Source of the DNA: Streptomyces sp. NBC_01198
GTDB lineage: Bacteria; Actinomycetota; Actinomycetes; Streptomycetales; Streptomycetaceae
Length of the DNA stretch: 64,000 nucleotides
Assembly: GCF_036010485.1 (NCBI RefSeq)
Contig: NZ_CP108568.1
Span: 4,533,001-4,597,000 of the forward strand
Reading direction: 5' to 3'
The notes beneath the pieces were generated by a model, which did no database searches, was not told the origin of the DNA, and saw only the letters and a program-made list of their open reading frames with translations. Every line of letters starts with the position of its first letter. Within the stretch, counting starts at the first letter, position 1. Below are positions 58,178 through 64,000 of the stretch, one piece after another. The position numbers were made by a program, and so were the translations under genes.

Positions 58178-59665
58178 ATGGCGGCGGATCAGATCAGGCG
58201 GTGGGAGTCCGGTGCGCTCGCGCACGGGGTGTCGGATCCGTTCGGCCAGGGGCCGTTGCCGTGGCTGCGGGGGGAGCCGGAGTATCTCGGGGACGACGGG
58301 CAGGTCGTGCCCTGGTACGTGGATCTGGCGGCGAGCAGCGGGGAGGCGCCGCGGCGGCCGCATCTGCCGGGGCCGCGGACCGCGGACGACGTGCGGCGGC
58401 AGATCAAGGGGTTCGCGTCGGCCGGGGCGGTGGCGCCGGGGGAGGCGATGGACTTCCGGATCACCGTGGACCCGCCGCAGGAGTTTACCGTCGACGTCTA
58501 CCGGATCGGGCACTACGGCGGTGACGGCGCCGCGCAGGTCAGTGCGAGCCCCCGGCTGTCGGGCATCGTGCAGCCGGCGCCGCTCGCGGCGGGGAAGACG
58601 ATCTCCTGCCACCACTGGTGGCAGTCCTGGCGGCTGCAGATCCCGCCGCACTGGCGGACCGGCGCCTACGTCGCGGTCCTCACCACCGTCGACGGCTACC
58701 GCAGCCACGTGCCGTTCACCGTGCGGGATCCGGCGGCCCACGCCGACCTGCTCCTGCTGCTGCCCGACGTGACGTGGCAGGCGTACAACCTGTATCCCGA
58801 GGACGGCAGGACGGGCGCCAGCCTCTATCACGCGTGGGACGGGGCGGGCCGGCTGCTGGGCGAGGAGGAGGCGGCCGGGACGGTGTCCTTCGACCGGCCC
58901 TACGCCGGCGCGGGCCTGCCGCTGCACATCGGGCACGCCTACGACTTCGTGCGCTTCGCCGAGCGCTACGGCTACGACCTCGCCTACGCCGACGCCCGCG
59001 ACCTGCACGCGGGCCGGGTGGATCCGGCGCTGTACCGGGGGATGGTCTTCCCCGGGCACGACGAATACTGGTCGGTGCCGATGCGCAGGGCCGTGGAGGC
59101 CGCCCGCGACATGGGCACGTCGCTGATCTTCCTGTCGGCCAACACGATGTACTGGCAGGTCGATCTGGCGCCCTCGCCGGCCGGCGACGCCGACCGGCTG
59201 CTGAGCTGCCGCAAGCCGCGCAGCGACGCCCGGGGCCGCAGCGGCCTGTGGCGCGACCTCGGCGAGCCGGAGCAGCAGCTGCTCGGCGTGCAGTACGCGG
59301 GCCGGGTCCCGCAGCCGTCGCCGCTGGTGGTGCGCAATGCCGGGCACTGGCTCTGGGAGGCCACCGGCGCGGCCGAGGGCGACTTGGTGGAGGGCCTGGT
59401 GGCCGGCGAGGCGGACCGTTACTTCCCGCGTGTCGCACTGCCGGAGTCCACCGAGCGCATCCTGCTGGCGCACTCGCCGTACGAGTCGGCGGACGGCCGC
59501 CGCTGCCACCAGGAGACGTCCCTCTACCGCTCGCCCAGCGGCGCGTACGTCTTCGCGTCCGGCACCTTCGCCTGGTCGCCCGCGCTCGACCGTCCCGGGC
59601 ATGTGGAGCCGCGCATCCAGCGGGCGACGGCCAATCTGCTGGACCGTATCTGCAAGCACCACTGA
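58178..59665 (+). CDS. N,N-dimethylformamidase beta subunit-like protein
   Basis: A 495-aa protein whose middle and end resemble the large subunit of dimethylformamidase (VDVYRIGHYGGDGAAQV, VTWQAYNLYP, FPGHDEYWSVPMRRAVE). Family members in actinobacteria are usually solitary and of unknown substrate. No signal peptide is evident from the ATG at 58178, which follows GGAGGGG at 58164-58170 with 7-base spacing. An upstream extension lacks these features. Confidence 0.8.
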   Translation: MAADQIRRWESGALAHGVSDPFGQGPLPWLRGEPEYLGDDGQVVPWYVDLAASSGEAPRRPHLPGPRTADDVRRQIKGFASAGAVAPGEAMDFRITVDPPQEFTVDVYRIGHYGGDGAAQVSASPRLSGIVQPAPLAAGKTISCHHWWQSWRLQIPPHWRTGAYVAVLTTVDGYRSHVPFTVRDPAAHADLLLLLPDVTWQAYNLYPEDGRTGASLYHAWDGAGRLLGEEEAAGTVSFDRPYAGAGLPLHIGHAYDFVRFAERYGYDLAYADARDLHAGRVDPALYRGMVFPGHDEYWSVPMRRAVEAARDMGTSLIFLSANTMYWQVDLAPSPAGDADRLLSCRKPRSDARGRSGLWRDLGEPEQQLLGVQYAGRVPQPSPLVVRNAGHWLWEATGAAEGDLVEGLVAGEADRYFPRVALPESTERILLAHSPYESADGRRCHQETSLYRSPSGAYVFASGTFAWSPALDRPGHVEPRIQRATANLLDRICKHH

Positions 59666-59781
59666 GGCGATCCGCTGCTGCGACGCGTCCCTTCGGGTTC
59701 CCCCGGCGCGCCCCGGGGGCCCCGCACCCTCCCGGGTACGCCAGAATCAGCAGCTGAACCACCTATTGGGGAGGACGACCG

Positions 59782-60684
59782 ATGCCCGGATTCGTCGACA
59801 AGCCGGAGCCCGTGCAGGTGCCCGGACTGGTCCATCTGCACACCGGGAAGGTCCGGGAGCTGTACCGCAACGACGCCGGCGACCTGGTGATGGTGGCCAG
59901 CGACCGCACCTCGGCATACGACTGGGTGCTGCCCACCGACATCCCGGACAAGGGCCGGGTGCTGACCCAGCTGTCGCTGTGGTGGTTCGAGCAGCTCGTC
60001 GACCTGGTGCCGAACCATGTGATCTCCACCGACGTGCCCGAGGGCGCGCCCGCGGACTGGGCGGGCCGGACGATGGTGTGCAGGTCGCTGCAGATGGTGC
60101 CGGTGGAATGCGTGGCCCGCGGTTATCTGACCGGTTCTGGGCTGCTCGAATACAACGAGTTCCGCACGGTCTGCGGTCTGGCGCTGCCCGAGGGCCTGGT
60201 CGACGGTTCCGAGCTGCCGGCGCCCATCTTCACCCCGGCGACGAAGGCCGACGTCGGCAGTCACGACGAGAACGTGCCGTACGAGGAGGTCGCCCGCCAG
60301 GTCGGCGCCGAGACGGCGACCCAGCTGCGGCAGAAGACCCTCGCGGTCTACGGCCGGGCGCGCGAGGTGGCCAGGGAGCGCGGGCTGATCCTGGCGGACA
60401 CGAAGTTCGAGTTCGGGTTCGACGAGCAGGGCGGGCTGGTCATCGCCGACGAGGTGCTGACCCCCGACTCGTCCCGCTACTGGCCGGCCGACCAGTGGGA
60501 GCCGGGGCACCCGCAGCCGTCGTTCGACAAGCAGTTCATCCGCGACTGGCTGACCTCGGACGCGTCCGGCTGGGACCGCACCGGCGACACCCCGCCGCCG
60601 CAGCTCCCGGCCGAGATCGTCGAGCAGTCGCGGGCGCGCTACATCGAGGCGTACGAGCGGCTGACCGGCCTTCCCTGGTCATGA
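59782..60684 (+). CDS. purC: SAICAR synthase
   Basis: A 300-aa phosphoribosylaminoimidazole-succinocarboxamide synthase: joins CAIR and aspartate in purine synthesis. The N-terminal GKVRELYR, SDRTSAYDWVLP, VECVARGYLTGSG and DTKFEFGFD motifs are complete. The ATG is preceded by GGGGAGGACGACC. The gene is followed by a terminator and tRNA genes on the opposite strand. Confidence 0.97.
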   Translation: MPGFVDKPEPVQVPGLVHLHTGKVRELYRNDAGDLVMVASDRTSAYDWVLPTDIPDKGRVLTQLSLWWFEQLVDLVPNHVISTDVPEGAPADWAGRTMVCRSLQMVPVECVARGYLTGSGLLEYNEFRTVCGLALPEGLVDGSELPAPIFTPATKADVGSHDENVPYEEVARQVGAETATQLRQKTLAVYGRAREVARERGLILADTKFEFGFDEQGGLVIADEVLTPDSSRYWPADQWEPGHPQPSFDKQFIRDWLTSDASGWDRTGDTPPPQLPAEIVEQSRARYIEAYERLTGLPWS

Positions 60685-60713
60685 CTTCTTGACGTAGCCG
60701 CGCTCACGCAGCA

Positions 60714-60746
60714 CGAAGGCCCCGGTCACGAGAACCGGGGCCTTCG
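60714..60746. terminator. Terminator hairpin between purC and tRNA-Gly
   Basis: A 13-bp perfect stem CGAAGGCCCCGGT/ACCGGGGCCTTCG with a seven-base loop, 10 bases beyond the tRNA 3' end. A similar hairpin (GCCCCGGT/ACCGGGGC, 60940-60962) follows the second tRNA copy. Confidence 0.75.
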
Positions 60747-60755
60747 CCTCACTGG

Positions 60756-60828
60756 AGCGGACGACGAGATTCGAACTCGCGACCCTCACCTTGGCAAGGT
60801 GATGCTCTACCAACTGAGCCACGTCCGC
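60756..60828 (-). tRNA. tRNA-Gly(GCC), copy 1
   Basis: A 73-base cloverleaf with acceptor GCGGACG/CGTCCGC, D loop containing GG, anticodon loop TTGCCAA and T loop TTCGAAT. No CCA encoded. Sequence identical to the second copy 221 bp away. Confidence 0.95.
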
Positions 60829-60976
60829 AGGTGGTGCCAGATACTCTACCCGATCGGCCCAGCGCCCAGGAAACGGGTATCCGCGGCAGAAGTCCCGCGC
60901 GCAGGCAGCACGGAGCGAGGAGCCGGGAACACGGCGAAAGCCCCGGTCACGAGAACCGGGGCCTTCATCTGACTGG

Positions 60977-61049
60977 AGCGGACGACGAGATTCGAACTCG
61001 CGACCCTCACCTTGGCAAGGTGATGCTCTACCAACTGAGCCACGTCCGC
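60977..61049 (-). tRNA. tRNA-Gly(GCC), copy 2
   Basis: Identical to the other GCC gene, together with part of its 3' flanking hairpin, so the pair arose by tandem duplication of a ~221-bp unit. Confidence 0.95.
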
Positions 61050-61133
61050 AGGTCGTGCAGACCACTCTACCCGATGCGCCACCTGTCAATGACCTGAGGT
61101 CAGAGACGGTGGCGCTTTCGCGCAAGCGATCGG

Positions 61134-61205
61134 AGCGGGCGACAGGAATTGCACACTGCGCCTCCCCCCTGGAAGGGGGGCGCTCTACTACTGAGCTACA
61201 CCCGC
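61134..61205 (-). tRNA. Atypical tRNA-Gly(TCC)
   Basis: The acceptor GCGGGTG/CGCCCGC, D stem GCTC/GAGC and a five-pair C/G-only anticodon stem with loop CTTCCAG (anticodon TCC) are sound. However, the D loop reads AGTAGTA, without the usual GG, and the T loop reads TGCAATT instead of TTCRAxT, over a T stem (CAGTG/CCTGT) with at most two pairs. It may be a tRNA kept for a non-ribosomal role or a decaying gene. Confidence 0.7.
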
Positions 61206-61358
61206 ATGTCCGTTGACCTGGCCTTTCGGTCCTGCCCTCGGCGTGCTCCACACACTAGCGGACAGGTGGGGGTGGCTGTCCAGTCGGCTTGGACCAGCCG
61301 TGTCGGACGACCCGCGGGTGTGCGGCCGGACCGGCCGCACACCCCAACTGCCGTGCGC

Positions 61359-61676
61359 TCAGCCCGCCTTGTTGAACGCCTCGTAGACCTTCTTGGGAAT
61401 GCGGCCGCGGGCGGGGACCTCGAATCCGTTGGACTGGGCCCAGGCCCGGACCGTCGCCGGGGTGGGGGCGATCGGGGTGCGCTTGTAGGCGCGGCCGGAA
61501 AGGGTGCGGCGGCGGCCGGCCTCGACGTAGGGCGCCAGCTCGTGACGCAGTTTGTCCGCGTTCTCGGACGAGAGGTCGATCTCGTACCACTGCCCGTCGA
61601 CGCCGAATGCGATCGTTTCCGCGGCCTCGCCGCCGTCGAGATCATCGGCGAGGGTGACCAGTACGCGTTGCGCCAT
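61359..61676 (-). CDS. Lsr2-family nucleoid-associated protein
   Basis: A 105-aa Lsr2 protein (MAQRVLVTLADDLDGGEA start), with an N-terminal oligomerisation domain and a C-terminal AT-hook-like minor-groove binder containing RGRIP. Lsr2 proteins coat AT-rich, often foreign DNA and silence it. The position between glycine tRNAs and purSQL suggests the second paralogue of streptomycetes (LsrL). The ATG at 61676 follows GAAAGGA. Confidence 0.92.
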   Translation of the reverse strand: MAQRVLVTLADDLDGGEAAETIAFGVDGQWYEIDLSSENADKLRHELAPYVEAGRRRTLSGRAYKRTPIAPTPATVRAWAQSNGFEVPARGRIPKKVYEAFNKAG

Positions 61677-62108
61677 GGGAATCGGTCCTTTCGTACGCCG
61701 CCGGCATGCCGCCGCGAAGACCGGCCGGTGTTGCCGGGGCCGGTGACCGGTGCCTTGCCGCGCGGGCGTGGTGCGGCCCGGTGCGGTTCGGGGTCCGGCC
61801 CGGCAGTGGTGTCGCGGGCACGCCGACGCGCAGGTGTCGACAAATGTGCATTCAGGGCGGTGCTGTGCGGTGTCACGGAATGGGACGGCAGATGTTACTG
61901 ATAATTCCCGGCCGTGGGTCATCCCAAGCCTGTACGCCATCGGGACCCTATGATTTTCCGCCGCGTTTCCCCAGGCATTTTGACAGCCGATACATAAACG
62001 TGATGCATGATCTGCCGCTGATCGGACGGGCATCCCATATCTACTCGCGTAGAGTTTCGCACCGGGTACGCTGGAGGAACCTCACGCACCACACCACCGG
62101 GAGTGCCA
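61677..62108. promoter_or_regulatory. Divergent promoter region of lsr2-like gene and purSQL
   Basis: No gene in 432 bp. The part 61870-62060 is AT-richer than its surroundings. TACGCT at 62067-62072, about 40 bases before purS, is a possible -10 box; no clear -35 was found. Confidence 0.4.
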
Positions 62109-62354
62109 GTGGCACGCGTCGTAGTCGACGTCATGCTCAAGCCGGAGATCCTCGACCCGCAGGGCCAGGCGGTACAGCGCGCGCTGCCACGCCTCGGCTT
62201 CGCCGGGATCTCCGACGTCCGCCAGGGAAAGCGCTTTGAACTCGAGGTCGAGGGGCCCGTCGACGACGCCGCCCTCGCCCGCATTCGGGAGATGGCGGAA
62301 ACCTTTCTCGCCAACACCGTGATCGAGGACTTCGACGTAAAGGTCGAGTCGTGA
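62109..62354 (+). CDS. purS: FGAM synthase subunit PurS
   Basis: An 81-aa subunit linking PurL and PurQ. The pattern [18 protein letters not shown] and [15 protein letters not shown] matches PurS. I chose the GTG at 62109, which gives the usual MARVVVDV start; the GTG at 62103 adds two residues. Its stop overlaps the purQ GTG (GTGA). Confidence 0.95.
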   Translation: MARVVVDVMLKPEILDPQGQAVQRALPRLGFAGISDVRQGKRFELEVEGPVDDAALARIREMAETFLANTVIEDFDVKVES

Positions 62355-63031
62355 CTGCCCGCATTGGCGTCGTCACATTTCCCGGCACGCTCGACGACCG
62401 CGACACGCAGCGGGCGATCGGCATCGCGGGCGCGGAAGCCGTGCCGCTGTGGCACCGCGACAAGGACCTCAAGCAGGTCGACGCGGTCGTTCTGCCGGGC
62501 GGCTTCTCCTACGGCGACTATCTGCGGGCCGGCGCGATCTCCCGCTTCTCGCCGGTGATGGGGACGATTGTCGAGCAGGCGAACGCCGGAATGCCGGTGC
62601 TCGGCATCTGCAACGGTTTCCAGGTGCTGTGCGAAGCGCATCTGCTGCCGGGCGCGATGCTCAGGAACACCGGCCTGCACTTCGTCTGCCGCGACCAGAA
62701 ACTGCGGGTCGAGACCGCCGCCACCGCCTGGACCGCGGACTACGCGGCCGGCCAGGAGATCTCCATCCCGCTCAAGAACATCGACGGCCGCTACACCGCC
62801 GACGAGCGCACCCTGGACGAGCTGGAGGCCGAGGGCCGGGTGGCCTTCCGCTACCTGGACGGCAACCCCAACGGGTCGCAGCGCGACATCGCCGGCATCA
62901 CCAACGCGGCCGGCAACGTCGTCGGCCTGATGCCGCACCCCGAGCACGCCGTGGAGTCGCTGATCGGCACCGGCCGCACCGACGGCCTGCCGTTCTTCAC
63001 GTCGGTACTGAAGAGGCTGGTCAACGCATGA
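62351..63031 (+). CDS. purQ: FGAM synthase glutaminase subunit PurQ
   Basis: A 226-aa class I glutamine amidotransferase releasing ammonia for Pur[17 protein letters not shown] at the N-terminus, the nucleophile cysteine in [11 protein letters not shown], and the His-Glu pair in [10 protein letters not shown] are complete. Coupled to purS by GTGA and to a 30-codon frame by ATGA. Confidence 0.96.
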   Translation: MTARIGVVTFPGTLDDRDTQRAIGIAGAEAVPLWHRDKDLKQVDAVVLPGGFSYGDYLRAGAISRFSPVMGTIVEQANAGMPVLGICNGFQVLCEAHLLPGAMLRNTGLHFVCRDQKLRVETAATAWTADYAAGQEISIPLKNIDGRYTADERTLDELEAEGRVAFRYLDGNPNGSQRDIAGITNAAGNVVGLMPHPEHAVESLIGTGRTDGLPFFTSVLKRLVNA

Positions 63032-63116
63032 CCCTCGACACCGGAGCAGCCGAGAGAGTGACTGAGCGCCCCGGAGCACGACGCCAGTTCAACCTCGCGC
63101 GAAGGAGCGACCGAGC

Positions 63117-63120
<4 letters not shown>
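63028..63120 (+). CDS. 30-aa bridging ORF between purQ and purL
   Basis: The ATG overlaps the purQ stop (ATGA) and the TGA overlaps the purL GTG (GTGA), so ribosomes could pass from purQ to purL without a gap. It starts MTLDT, the same five residues as PurL, because TGACCCTCGACACCG is repeated at 63029 and 63118. It probably arose from a duplicated purL start and acts as a coupling frame. Confidence 0.5.

Positions 63121-64000
<880 letters not shown>

Overview
The window is high-GC actinomycete DNA, almost certainly from a Streptomycetaceae chromosome. The evidence is strong G/C third-position bias, frequent GTG starts, start/stop overlaps (ATGA, GTGA), leaderless promoters of the TAnnnT-7/8 nt-start type, and core genes such as wblA next to paired ArsA-type ATPases, an Lsr2 paralogue, and PASTA-free Pkn-type kinases.

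The left half (1-34.7 kb) is accessory DNA and the right half (34.7-64 kb) is conserved chromosome. They meet at a tRNA-Pro(CGG) gene, whose 3' end faces the accessory side. From the left edge, a minus-strand defence operon reads kinase -> SNF2 helicase (DrmD-like) -> large methyltransferase (DrmMI-like, running off the window), probably the start of a class 1 DISARM system. Next come a decayed phosphotransferase-like pseudogene, a small redox/hydrolase group and an NAD-dependent epimerase. An FxLD-type class I lanthipeptide cluster follows: a TPR-type regulator (divergent), an RsbW-like ATPase, a small membrane protein, a 58-aa precursor peptide, LanB, LanC, a fusion of a second elimination-type domain with a PCMT-like O-methyltransferase, a TPR-Nudix ORF and a CYTH protein. 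The precursor is followed by a perfect hairpin, which probably sets its excess over the enzymes.

From about 21 to 34.7 kb lies an integrated mobilizable element. It carries a membrane-anchored Mrr-like nuclease, relaxase and MobC, a perfect 24-bp inverted repeat (candidate oriT), a DUF2637/Spd-type membrane protein, a DnaC-like ATPase, a replication initiator with an iteron-like array inside its own gene, an XRE repressor with paired operators, an excisionase and a tyrosine integrase containing an inserted LacI-type HTH. Two cargo genes (an 842-aa protein of unknown function and a predicted PD-(D/E)xK nuclease) sit between the integrase and the tRNA-Pro. No FtsK/TraB-type transfer protein is visible, so this looks like an element mobilized in trans rather than a self-transmissible AICE. 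Its left boundary was not found.

The right half contains a metallophosphoesterase, a YqeY-like protein, a class A penicillin-binding protein, wblA and two ArsA-type ATPases. These are followed by a DUF4177/RidA pair, a Nudix-MBL-P450 operon, a lipid-kinase-like protein, a Ser/Thr kinase, a GntR regulator, a SLATT protein and several purine genes (purA, purD, purC, purS-purQ-purL). It also has three glycine tRNA genes, one highly atypical, and an Lsr2-like nucleoid protein. Several intergenic regions here hold repeats: a ~140-bp imperfect inverted repeat with 70-bp tandem units, three ~103-bp tandem units, and a cluster of short GC-rich palindromic units.
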